Below, piece by piece: positions 1 through 6,869 of a stretch of DNA of 7,439 nucleotides. How positions within the stretch are numbered: position 1 is the stretch's first letter; every line of letters begins with the position of its first letter. The stretch is from Gammaproteobacteria bacterium (GTDB lineage Bacteria > Pseudomonadota > Gammaproteobacteria > Burkholderiales > Thiobacillaceae). The stretch is from assembly GCA_018820745.1 (NCBI GenBank), contig JAHJNP010000066.1:1-7439 (forward strand). The letters are read 5' to 3'. Below the pieces are notes generated by a model. It was not told the DNA's origin. It did no database searches and saw only the letters and a program-made list of their open reading frames with translations. The position numbers and the translations under genes were made by a program.

Positions 1-1078
1 CGTACTGCGTGTCCTGGCGGCCGCCTTCCTTGTAGCGCCAGTGCGCGGCGACGCCAAGCTCGGCGTGGCGATGCATGTCGAAGGTGCGGATCTGCACTTC
101 GAGCGCGCGATCTTCCGGGCCGATCACGGCGGTGTGCAGCGAACGGTAGTCGTTGCTCTTGGGTTGCGAGATGTAGTCGTCGAACTCGCCCGGAATCGGC
201 TGCCACAGGTTGTGCACCAGCCCCAGCACGGTGTAGCAGTCGATCTCGTGCTTGACCAGCACCCGCACCGCGCGGATGTCGTACAGCTGCTCGAAGGAGA
301 GGCGCTTCCTGCGCATCTTGTTGACGATGATGGCGATGTGCTTGGGGCGGCCGCTCACTTCCGCCTCGATGCCGTGCAGGGCGATTTCCGCTTGCAGGCG
401 TTCGATGATGCCCAGGATGTAGGCCTCGCGGTCGGCGCGCTTTTCATCGAGTTGCGCGGCGATGGCTTTGTAGCTGTCGGGTTCCAGATAGCGGAAGGCC
501 CAATCTTCCATCTCCCACTTGATCTGCCACACGCCAAGCCGGTTCGCCAGCGGAGCGAACAGCTCGCGCGCCTGCTGGCCGAGCACCTCGCGAGTGGCGG
601 CATCCTCGCTGGCCGCGCAACGCAGGAGGTGGGTGCGCTCGGCCAGTTTGACCAGCACCACGCGGATATCTTCCACCATCGCCAGCACCATCTGGCGCAG
701 CGCCTCCAGTTGGGCGTGCGGATCGATGCGCTTGTCGGTGGCGCTGGTGGCCAGCGTCTCGATGCGCGCCATCGCTGCGACGCCGCGGGCAAGCTGGGCA
801 GCAGTGCCGAAGCGGGCATCGAATTCGGGACTGTCGTCGATACAGTTCTGCAGAAGGGCTGCGGCCACTGCATCCGCCCCCACCCGCAGCTCGGCCACGA
901 TCAGCGCCGCACCGACGCTGTGCGCGAAAGCCTGGCTCGCCCCCAGTTGCCGGTGCGCATGCTCCAGCGCCTGCCAAGGCAGATGGTTTTCCGCCACCGG
1001 CAACACACGCGCCAGCGCCTGCCTGGCGGATTCGAGGTCGGTCGCTTCAAAGCAGCGGGGCTTCGAGGTTTCGGTCAT
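1..1078 (-). CDS. relA: RelA-type (p)ppGpp synthetase, N-terminal half (truncated by window edge)
   Basis: This protein transfers pyrophosphate from ATP to GTP or GDP to make the stringent-response alarmone on starved ribosomes. The first 359 residues are visible; family members are about 740, so the C-terminal TGS and regulatory domains lie off the left edge. Residues 40-190 are a degenerate HD hydrolase domain: H53 remains, but the usual HD pair is Q77-N78 and the later KLADRLHN motif reads KLAERTHLL, so hydrolysis is predicted to be lost. The synthetase domain covers about 240-355, with RPKH (244-247), YDIRAVR (D267), EFDD (298-301, the signature of monofunctional RelA rather than the RFKD of bifunctional Rel/SpoT), SLHT (313-316) and LEVQIRT (E327). 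Two normally conserved spots differ: HIAII replaces HIYSI (247-251) and NDY replaces NGY (309-311). The ATG overlaps the comEC stop codon as ATGA, and no clear Shine-Dalgarno is present, so translation is probably coupled. The family call is firm; normal activity is an inference. Confidence 0.95.
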   Translation of the reverse strand, partial: MTETSKPRCFEATDLESARQALARVLPVAENHLPWQALEHAHRQLGASQAFAHSVGAALIVAELRVGADAVAAALLQNCIDDSPEFDARFGTAAQLARGVAAMARIETLATSATDKRIDPHAQLEALRQMVLAMVEDIRVVLVKLAERTHLLRCAASEDAATREVLGQQARELFAPLANRLGVWQIKWEMEDWAFRYLEPDSYKAIAAQLDEKRADREAYILGIIERLQAEIALHGIEAEVSGRPKHIAIIVNKMRRKRLSFEQLYDIRAVRVLVKHEIDCYTVLGLVHNLWQPIPGEFDDYISQPKSNDYRSLHTAVIGPEDRALEVQIRTFDMHRHAELGVAAHWRYKEGGRQDTQY

Positions 1079-3420
1079 GGTTGCGTGAATTGAGTCTGCC
1101 AGTAGCGGCGATAGGTGGGACGATATTGTGAGGCATCGACCCCGGCTTCGCCAAAATCGAGGCGGATCAGCCCGCCGGAATCGCTGCGCAGCATGCGCGC
1201 ATTAATCTCTCGAAAGCGCGCGACCACATAGGGATGCGGATGGCCGTAGCGGTTGCTGTGACCCAGGGTGAACACGACGAATTCGGGCCGGGTTGCTGCC
1301 ACGAATTCCGGAATGGACGAGGTGCGGCTGCCGTGATGGCCGGCAAACAAAACGTTCACCGATGCAAGCTGGCCGGATTCGAGCAATTCGAGTTCCGTTT
1401 GCCTTTCGCCGTCACCCGTCAGCAGCAGGCTGTGACGCGCACTGCTGACCCGCAATACGCAGCTGTAGTCATTGTCGCGGCGCCGGGATTCTGCATAGGC
1501 CGCAGGTCGGGGGTTGAGGATCTCGAACTGCACGCCGTCCCAGCTCCAGCGCTGGCCGCGCACGCACTGACGCGCAGGAGGCGCGCCGTCGAGCAGGGGG
1601 CTGGCGGCGGGCAGGCCATGCAGCAGCCAGTCGGTCGGGATGTCGCGCAGCACCGAGCGCATGCCGCCGCTGTGGTCGTTGTCATCATGGGTAACGATCA
1701 GCCCGGACAGGCACCCGATTCCCGCTGCGCGCAGGTAGGGAACGATGATGCGCTCGCCCGAATCGCTGTCCGCGAACGACGCCCCGGTGTCGTACAGCAG
1801 GGCATGGCGGGCGGTTCGGATCAGCACGGCGGTACCCTGCCCGACATCGACCGCCTCGGCGCGGAAGCGGTCGGGCGCGATGGCATCGCGCAGCGGAAAC
1901 AGCAGCGGCAGCCATAGCACCGGCCCCAGCACCCGCAACGGAAACCCGCGCGGCAGCAGCATCCACACCGTGCCGGCCAGCGCCAGCGCCGCTGCCCACC
2001 CGCCCGGTGCGGGCAGCGTCATCACCGCCAGAGGCAGGCTGCTCGCCCAGGCCAGCCCCGTTCCCAGCCAGGCCATCAGCCATGCCGCCACATGCCACAG
2101 GGGCGGGATCAGTACCCCCAGCAGCGCCAGCGGCGTGACCAGCCAACTCACCAGCGGAATCGCCACCGCATTGGCCAGCGGCGAAATCAGCGAGACCTGC
2201 TGAAACAGCAGAAACAGTACCGGTGCCAGCGCCAGCGTGACCGCCCCCTGCACCGTGATCCAGCCGCGCAGCTTGTCGGGCAGCGCGACGCGGCCAAAGG
2301 TCACCCACAGGATCGCGGCCATCGCGCCGAACGACAGCCAGAAACCGGCCGACAGCACCGCCCACGGGTCGACCAGCAGCACGACGAAGAGCGCCACGAT
2401 CAGCGCGCTGAAGGGGCGCGGCTGGCGTCGACCCCAGAATGCCAGCGCCAGCACGATCAGCATGAACAGGGTGCGCTGCGCCGGCACCTGGAATCCGGCC
2501 AGCACGGCATAGGCGAGCGCCGCCAACACCGCCACGATCAAGCCGGCCTGACGCGCGGGCAGGCGTTCCGCATGGCGCGGCAGACGCCGCCACACGCTCG
2601 CCATCAGCCAGCCGGCCAGGGTGGCGACCATGGTGACGTGAAGCCCGGATATGGCGAGCAGGTGATTGACGCCGGTGCGGGTGAACGCGCGCCATTGGCC
2701 GTGCGGGATGCTGCGCTGGTCGCCCACCACCAGTGCAGCGATGACGCCCGCATAAGGCGCGTCGTCAAGCGTCGTGAAGATGCGTTGGCGCACCGTCGCG
2801 CGGGTCGCGGCGATCCAGGCGGCAGGCGTGGCGGCGAGCGCCACGAGGCGTTGCGGCGCAGGCGTTTCGCGCACGTAGCCGCTGGCATTGATGCCGTGCT
2901 CCAGCATCCAGGCTTCGAGGTCGAAGCCGTGTGGATTGCTGGTGCTGTAGGGCATCTTGACCCGCACGGTCAGCTGCCAGCGTTCGCCGGCCTGCATTCG
3001 TGCGACACGATTTGCTGATCCGCGCGGCCAGTAGCGGGTCAACTGGATCCGCCGCAGCACCGGGGCATTGGGGGTCGTGACCTGCTCGACGTCGAACACG
3101 AAGCGCTCGCCGCGCGCGTTGGCGTGCGGCAGGTCGGCAATCACGCCGACCAGCGCGATATCCACCCCCTGCCATGGTGCGGGCAGCCGCTCGGCCAGCC
3201 GCGCATCCGCCCGCCAGGCGGCCCAGGCAAAACCGAGCGCCACGCACAGCAGCGCGATGCCGAGGCGGCGCGTGAATTCGGCAACAGCGTGGGAGAAAGC
3301 CGGTAGCCACAGCAGCGACAGCAGAAGCGGCAACAGCCACAGCCAGCGCGCCGGCGGCAGTTCGGGCTGCTGTTGCAGCCACCACACACCGAGACAGAAC
3401 GCGATGAGGGTGAGCCGCAT
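1075..3420 (-). CDS. comEC: ComEC/Rec2 DNA internalisation channel protein
   Basis: This is the polytopic inner-membrane protein that carries transforming DNA into the cytoplasm as a single strand. At 781 residues it is a full-length three-part ComEC. Hydrophobic segments occupy about residues 5-70. A soluble OB-fold-like section (DUF4131 region) spans about 80-190. The competence transmembrane domain spans about 220-510 and carries the characteristic HLLAISGLHVTM at 253-264. A metallo-beta-lactamase-like domain covers about 520-770, with THDDNDHSGG at 577-586 (H578, D580, D582 and H583, where ComEC has Asp in place of the second His of the HxHxDH motif), LLLTGD ending in D670, GHHGS at 694-698 and NRYGHPHP at 723-730. 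All of these look intact, so a functional protein is likely. It begins 12 bases after the lolD stop without an obvious Shine-Dalgarno and ends in a 4-base overlap with relA. Its presence suggests natural competence, but no other competence gene is in view. Confidence 0.96.
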   Translation of the reverse strand: MRLTLIAFCLGVWWLQQQPELPPARWLWLLPLLLSLLWLPAFSHAVAEFTRRLGIALLCVALGFAWAAWRADARLAERLPAPWQGVDIALVGVIADLPHANARGERFVFDVEQVTTPNAPVLRRIQLTRYWPRGSANRVARMQAGERWQLTVRVKMPYSTSNPHGFDLEAWMLEHGINASGYVRETPAPQRLVALAATPAAWIAATRATVRQRIFTTLDDAPYAGVIAALVVGDQRSIPHGQWRAFTRTGVNHLLAISGLHVTMVATLAGWLMASVWRRLPRHAERLPARQAGLIVAVLAALAYAVLAGFQVPAQRTLFMLIVLALAFWGRRQPRPFSALIVALFVVLLVDPWAVLSAGFWLSFGAMAAILWVTFGRVALPDKLRGWITVQGAVTLALAPVLFLLFQQVSLISPLANAVAIPLVSWLVTPLALLGVLIPPLWHVAAWLMAWLGTGLAWASSLPLAVMTLPAPGGWAAALALAGTVWMLLPRGFPLRVLGPVLWLPLLFPLRDAIAPDRFRAEAVDVGQGTAVLIRTARHALLYDTGASFADSDSGERIIVPYLRAAGIGCLSGLIVTHDDNDHSGGMRSVLRDIPTDWLLHGLPAASPLLDGAPPARQCVRGQRWSWDGVQFEILNPRPAAYAESRRRDNDYSCVLRVSSARHSLLLTGDGERQTELELLESGQLASVNVLFAGHHGSRTSSIPEFVAATRPEFVVFTLGHSNRYGHPHPYVVARFREINARMLRSDSGGLIRLDFGEAGVDASQYRPTYRRYWQTQFTQP

Positions 3421-3432
3421 CGCGAGTGTGAA

Positions 3433-4113
3433 TCAGGCCGGCTGCAGGCTTCCGTCGACCAGCCGCATGCGCCGGTCCATGCGCGCTGCCAGCTCGACGT
3501 CGTGGGTGACGACGACCAGGCTCGTCGCGTGCTTGCGGTTGAGCTCGCGCATCAGGTCGAACACCGCGTCGGCGGTGTGGCGGTCGAGATTGCCGGTAGG
3601 CTCGTCGGCGAGGATGCACGCGGGTTGCGTGACCAGCGCGCGCGCGATGGCAACGCGCTGGCGCTCGCCGCCGGAGAGCTCGCCGGGCCGATGCGCGAGG
3701 CGATGGCCGAGGCCGACCTCGTCGAGAATCGCGGCGGCGCGCGCCAGCGCCTCGGCCCGGTCCATGCGACGGATGAGGAACGGCATGGCGGCGTTCTCCT
3801 GCGCGGTGAACTCGGGCAGCAGATGGTGGAACTGGTAGACGAAGCCGAGCGCGCGATTACGCAGGTCGCTGCGCTCGGCCTCGGAAATCGCGAAGGGGTC
3901 GCGCCCCATCAGGCTGATCGTGCCGGAAGTCGGCGAATCGAGCCCGCCCAGCAGATGCAGAAGGGTGCTTTTGCCCGAACCGGAGGCGCCGACGATGGCG
4001 AGCGACTCGCCGGCACGGATTTCCAGATCGACGCTGCCGAGCACCGGCACATCGATCCTGCCCTGACGGAAAACCTTGCCCAGCCCGGCGCAGCTCAACA
4101 CGACTTCACTCAT
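3433..4113 (-). CDS. lolD: LolD, ATPase of the lipoprotein-releasing ABC transporter
   Basis: This is the cytoplasmic ATPase that powers extraction of outer-membrane lipoproteins from the inner membrane for hand-over to LolA. The protein is 226 residues, against 233 in E. coli. Walker A is GASGSGKST (42-50), the Q-loop lies in [14 protein letters not shown] (Q94) with the LLPEFTA stretch typical of LolD, the ABC signature is LSGGERQR (146-153), Walker B is CILADEP (D170, E171), the D-loop is GNLD and the switch histidine is H204. The frame stays open for 72 codons upstream, but that part is antisense-like and lies within lolC. The ATG at 4113 was chosen because family similarity begins there and a GGAGG sits nine bases upstream. 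The start overlaps the end of lolC by eight bases, which suggests coupled translation and balanced stoichiometry of the two subunits. The closest alternatives are the MacB-type ATPases, but the Q-loop sequence and the lolC neighbour favour LolD. Confidence 0.96.
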   Translation of the reverse strand: MSEVVLSCAGLGKVFRQGRIDVPVLGSVDLEIRAGESLAIVGASGSGKSTLLHLLGGLDSPTSGTISLMGRDPFAISEAERSDLRNRALGFVYQFHHLLPEFTAQENAAMPFLIRRMDRAEALARAAAILDEVGLGHRLAHRPGELSGGERQRVAIARALVTQPACILADEPTGNLDRHTADAVFDLMRELNRKHATSLVVVTHDVELAARMDRRMRLVDGSLQPA

Positions 4114-5350
4114 AGCGCAGCGCCTCCGCCGGATTGATGCGCGACGCGCGCCAGCTCGGGTACAGCGTCGCGACCAGGCTGATGAGAAGCGAAATGCCGG
4201 CGATGATGCCGACGTCATTCCACACCAGTTTGGAAGGCAGTTCGTTGATGTAATACACGTCCGCCGGGAACAGGTCCATGCCGGCCATGCGTTCGATGAT
4301 GGGCACGACGGTTTCGAGGTTGAGCGCAACCAGCACCCCGCTTGCCAGCCCCAGCAGCGTGCCGAACACGCCGATGAACGCCCCCTGCACGATGAAGATT
4401 TTCATGATCGAACCGGGCCGGGCCCCCAGTGTGCGCAGAATGGCGATGTCGGACTGCTTGTCGGTCACCGCCATCACCAGGGTGGAGACGATGTTGAACG
4501 CGGCGACGGCGACGATCAGCAACAGAATCAGGAACATCATGCGTTTCTCGATCGCCACGGCGCGGAAGAAGTTGGCGTGGCTTTTCGTCCAGTCGGTCAG
4601 GTAATAGTGGCCGGCAAGGCTCTGCGACAGCGCCTGCGTAACAAAGGGCGCACGAAACAGTTCGGTCAGCTTCAGCCGCACGCCGGATACGTCCTCGCCC
4701 AGCCGCAGCAGCTTCTGCGCGTCGTGCAGATGAACCAGCGCCAGGCCCGAGTCATATTCGAACATGCCCGCCTCGAAGATGCCGGTGACGGTGAACTGCT
4801 TGACGCGCGGCATCACCCCGGCCGGAGTAATGTTGCCCTGCGGCGTCAGCAGCACCAGCTTGTCGCCGGGATAGACATTGAGCACGCGGGCGAGTTCGCC
4901 GCCCAGGATGATGCCGAACTCGCCCGCCTTCAGATCGGTCAGCTTGCCCGCTTTCATGTGGCTGGAAAAATCGGCGACCTGGTTTTCCAGTTCCGGCAGC
5001 ACGCCGCGAATGATCGCCCCGCGCACCAGATCGCCGTTGGCCAGCATGCCCTGCGCGTTCACATAAGGCGCGCCGGACATCACTTCCTTGTTCTGCTTCG
5101 CCTCCGCCAGCACGCCGCGCCAGTCGGCCAGGCGATCCGCCGGGCCGCTGATTTCAAGGTGCGCGGCCACGCCGAGAATGCGCGTGCGCAACTCTTCCTG
5201 AAAGCCGTTCATCACACTCAGCACCACGATCAGCGCCATCACCCCGAGCGCGATGCCCGCCATCGAGACGATGGAAATGAAGGAAATGAAATGGTTGCGG
5301 CGCTTGGCGTGGGTGTAGCGCAGGCCGATCAGAAGCTCGTAGGGAAGCAA
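4106..5350 (-). CDS. lolC: LolC/LolE-family lipoprotein-releasing permease, probable TTG start
   Basis: This is the inner-membrane subunit that binds outer-membrane lipoproteins and passes them to LolA, working with LolD. From the proposed start it is 414 residues, the usual size (E. coli LolC 399, LolE 414). It has the MacB/FtsX plan: a short amphipathic start ([10 protein letters not shown], 3-12), a first membrane segment at about 21-47, a large periplasmic domain at about 50-265, and three more segments at about 271-296, 321-345 and 380-397, ending in NPAEALRYE. The loop around 168-182 lies where the LolA-binding Hook of LolC is found. The reading frame extends to an ATG at 5500 inside yjbQ, but those 50 extra residues look unlike the family. 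The TTG at 5348-5350 puts Met two residues before PYEL, as in homologues. Only a weak GAG lies upstream. Only one paralogue is visible, so it may act as a single LolF-like subunit; a second copy could exist elsewhere. Confidence 0.93.
   Translation of the reverse strand: MLPYELLIGLRYTHAKRRNHFISFISIVSMAGIALGVMALIVVLSVMNGFQEELRTRILGVAAHLEISGPADRLADWRGVLAEAKQNKEVMSGAPYVNAQGMLANGDLVRGAIIRGVLPELENQVADFSSHMKAGKLTDLKAGEFGIILGGELARVLNVYPGDKLVLLTPQGNITPAGVMPRVKQFTVTGIFEAGMFEYDSGLALVHLHDAQKLLRLGEDVSGVRLKLTELFRAPFVTQALSQSLAGHYYLTDWTKSHANFFRAVAIEKRMMFLILLLIVAVAAFNIVSTLVMAVTDKQSDIAILRTLGARPGSIMKIFIVQGAFIGVFGTLLGLASGVLVALNLETVVPIIERMAGMDLFPADVYYINELPSKLVWNDVGIIAGISLLISLVATLYPSWRASRINPAEALRYE
4123..4127 (-). 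promoter_or_regulatory. Shine-Dalgarno of lolD inside lolC
   Basis: GGAGG on the minus strand lies nine bases before the lolD ATG at 4113, within the codons for the last residues of LolC. It is the clearest ribosome-binding site in the window and decides the lolD start over the longer open frame upstream. Confidence 0.75.
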
Positions 5351-5393
5351 AGCAGGACTCGCGGAAGGAATCCCCGGAGTATGCCACAGCTCC

Positions 5394-5822
5394 CTACTCG
5401 CCCAGCAGGTGCAGCACCACCCTGCGCGTCTGCGCCGCACGCCGATGCTCGAAGACGTAAATCCCCTGCCAGGTGCCGAGCAGCGGTTTGCCGTCGGCAA
5501 CCGGGATCGACAGGTGGGTTTGCGTCAATGCCGCGCGCACATGGGCCGGCATGTCATCCGCACCTTCCAGGGTGTGTTCGTAAATCGGATCGCCTTCCGG
5601 CACCAGCCGCGACAGGAAACGCTCCAGGTCGGTCTGCACCGTCGGATCATAATTTTCCTGGATCAGCAGGCTCGCCGAGGTGTGGCGGATATATAGGGTG
5701 AGCAGGCCCTGCCGGATGCCGCTGGCATCAACCCAGTCACGCACCTGCGGGGTGAATGCATACAAGCCCTTGCCACGGGTGGGGATGGTGATTTCATGGA
5801 AGGCCTGGTGCATGGCCGCCAT
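5394..5822 (-). CDS. yjbQ: YjbQ / UPF0047 family protein
   Basis: This is a small, presumably cytoplasmic member of the widespread UPF0047 family. E. coli YjbQ has been reported to have weak thiamine-phosphate-synthase activity, but the physiological role is unsettled. The protein is 142 residues (E. coli 138) and carries the family landmarks: RHTSASLLIQEN (H47), YEHTLEGADDMPAH (H83, D89, D90, H94), GTWQGIY (116-122) and EHR (125-127), ending in LLGE. The conserved histidines are present, so it looks intact. The frame is open far upstream, to 6404, but that part is antisense to the rightward gene and is not family sequence. Two ATG codons are plausible: 5822, with a weak GCGGA nine bases upstream, and 5813, which gives 139 residues and aligns directly with the E. 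coli N terminus. It is the first gene of the probable operon and is separated from lolC by 43 bases. A functional link to lipoprotein export is not evident. Confidence 0.92.
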   Translation of the reverse strand: MAAMHQAFHEITIPTRGKGLYAFTPQVRDWVDASGIRQGLLTLYIRHTSASLLIQENYDPTVQTDLERFLSRLVPEGDPIYEHTLEGADDMPAHVRAALTQTHLSIPVADGKPLLGTWQGIYVFEHRRAAQTRRVVLHLLGE

Positions 5823-5837
5823 TCTAGCGAATCCGCT

Positions 5838-5846
5838 TGTTACACT
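5838..5846 (+). promoter_or_regulatory. Probable extended -10 promoter for a leaderless transcript
   Basis: The sequence TGTTACACT matches an extended -10 element (TGnTAnnnT). Six bases separate it from the ATG at 5853, so transcription would be expected to start at or next to the A of the start codon. No Shine-Dalgarno precedes this ATG, which fits a leaderless message. The expected -35 position (about 5818-5823) does not resemble TTGACA, as is tolerated with extended -10 promoters. This is inferred from sequence alone. Confidence 0.5.
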
Positions 5847-5852
5847 CGACGC

Positions 5853-6851
5853 ATGCTGTTCATCATCCCTTATCTGTTCCCGCCCGCGCGCCTGCTGGAA
5901 ACAGCAGCCCAAGGCCTGCACCTGCCCGCGCTGCAAGCCTTGCTGGCACGCGGCACCCGCCAGCCCTGCCCGGGCGGCGGCGTGGAGGCGGCCCTGTGCG
6001 AAGCGCTGGACATATCCCGCCAGCAGGACTGGCCGCTCGCCCCGATCACCCTGGCGGCTGATGGAGGGGTGGCCGGGGACGCCTACTGGCTGCGTGCCGA
6101 CCCGGTGCATTTGCGGGTGATGCGCGACCGCATCGTGCTGGCGGGTGCCGACGCCCTTTCCCTGTCGCGTCAGGAAGCCGACGCCCTTGCTGCCGCCATC
6201 GGCCAGCATTTCGGCCCCGACCTGAGTCCGCTGCCGCTCCACCCTCAGCGCTGGTACCTGCAATATTCCCTGGCACCGCGCCTCGCCACCACGCCGTTGT
6301 CGGTCGCGGTGGGACGCGACATCGATCCGCTGCTGCCGCAGGGCAACGACGCCATGCGGTTTCGTGCCGAATTGAATGAACTGCAAATGCTGCTGCACGA
6401 GCACCCGGTGAATCAGGCACGCGAAGCGCGCGGCGACCTGCCGGTGAATTCGCTGTGGCTATGGGGCGGCGGCCGTCTGCCCGTTACCTGTGCCACCCCT
6501 GTTCCGCTGTACGCAGGGAATGCCGAAGCGCAGGCATTGGGCGCCTTCTGCAACGCGCGCGCGCGCGCGCTTCCCGCGCATCGGGACGCACCATTATTTG
6601 GCAGCGATGGAGTGATGCTGCTCGACACCCTGATCCTGGCCGGGCAGGTCGGCGACGCCTACGGCTGGCGCGAAGCGCTGCGTGAACTGGAACAGGGCTG
6701 GTTCGTGCCGCTACTTGGCACGCTGCGCGAAATCGGTCCGCGAGGCCTGCAGCTGATGGATCCGGTTAGCGGCAGGGCCTTGCATCTGCACCGGCGCGAC
6801 GCCTGGAAATTCTGGCGACGCCCGCGCAGCCTGATCTCGATGCTGTCTTGA
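5853..6851 (+). CDS. Uncharacterised protein, remotely like archaeal-type phosphoglycerate mutase
   Basis: The function is unknown. The 332-residue protein starts MLFIIPYLFPP; the ATG at 5853 was chosen over the upstream ATG at 5796 because the latter lies inside yjbQ and adds residues that do not look like part of the domain. Visible motifs are DAYWLRADPVHLRVMRDR (76-93), ELQMLLHEHPVN (176-187), a Trp/Gly-rich NSLWLWGGGRLP (199-210), FGSDGVMLLD (249-258) and a basic C-terminal stretch HRRDAWKFWRRPRS (313-326). The WLWG block recalls cofactor-independent phosphoglycerate mutases of the archaeal (ApgM) type, and proteins of this sort in betaproteobacteria are, from memory, often labelled phosphoglycerate mutase-like. 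However, it is shorter than true ApgM and no metal-binding DGxxD-type start is seen, so mutase activity is doubtful. There is no signal peptide or membrane segment beyond a mildly hydrophobic N terminus. It is the only rightward gene here, divergent from yjbQ and ending 18 bases from the convergent rimO. The reading frame is firm; the role is not. Confidence 0.85.
   Translation: MLFIIPYLFPPARLLETAAQGLHLPALQALLARGTRQPCPGGGVEAALCEALDISRQQDWPLAPITLAADGGVAGDAYWLRADPVHLRVMRDRIVLAGADALSLSRQEADALAAAIGQHFGPDLSPLPLHPQRWYLQYSLAPRLATTPLSVAVGRDIDPLLPQGNDAMRFRAELNELQMLLHEHPVNQAREARGDLPVNSLWLWGGGRLPVTCATPVPLYAGNAEAQALGAFCNARARALPAHRDAPLFGSDGVMLLDTLILAGQVGDAYGWREALRELEQGWFVPLLGTLREIGPRGLQLMDPVSGRALHLHRRDAWKFWRRPRSLISMLS
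6554..6570. repeat. Alternating CG dinucleotide tract inside the uncharacterised gene
   Basis: Seventeen bases of uninterrupted alternating C and G, (CG)8 plus a final C, encode the Ala-Arg repeats around residues 235-239 of the rightward gene. Such a tract can adopt Z-DNA and is a potential slippage site. A gain or loss of one dinucleotide would shift the frame about two thirds of the way through the protein. In this copy the frame is intact. Confidence 0.9.
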
Positions 6852-6869
6852 GGCGACCTGCGAAGTGGC

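Noticed and set aside
41..1093. A 350-codon open frame on the plus strand
   Set aside because: It is antisense to relA, which has unmistakable domain motifs, and its composition is that of a shadow frame.
2092..3018. A 308-codon open frame on the plus strand
   Set aside because: It is antisense to the membrane domain of comEC and is rich in Gln, Arg and His in a low-complexity pattern, with no motif.
4076..5701. A 541-codon open frame on the plus strand
   Set aside because: It is antisense to lolD, lolC and yjbQ, all firmly identified, and its His, Gln, Arg and Ala-rich translation with no recognisable motif is typical of the reverse strand of GC-rich genes.
5823..6404. N-terminal extension of the yjbQ frame
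   Set aside because: The frame is open but antisense to the rightward gene; the YjbQ family starts at the ATG codons at 5822 or 5813.
6472..6481. Partial match to the Neisseria DNA uptake sequence (GCCGTCTG)
   Set aside because: Only eight of ten bases match, it occurs once, and it lies inside a coding region, so it is likely chance.
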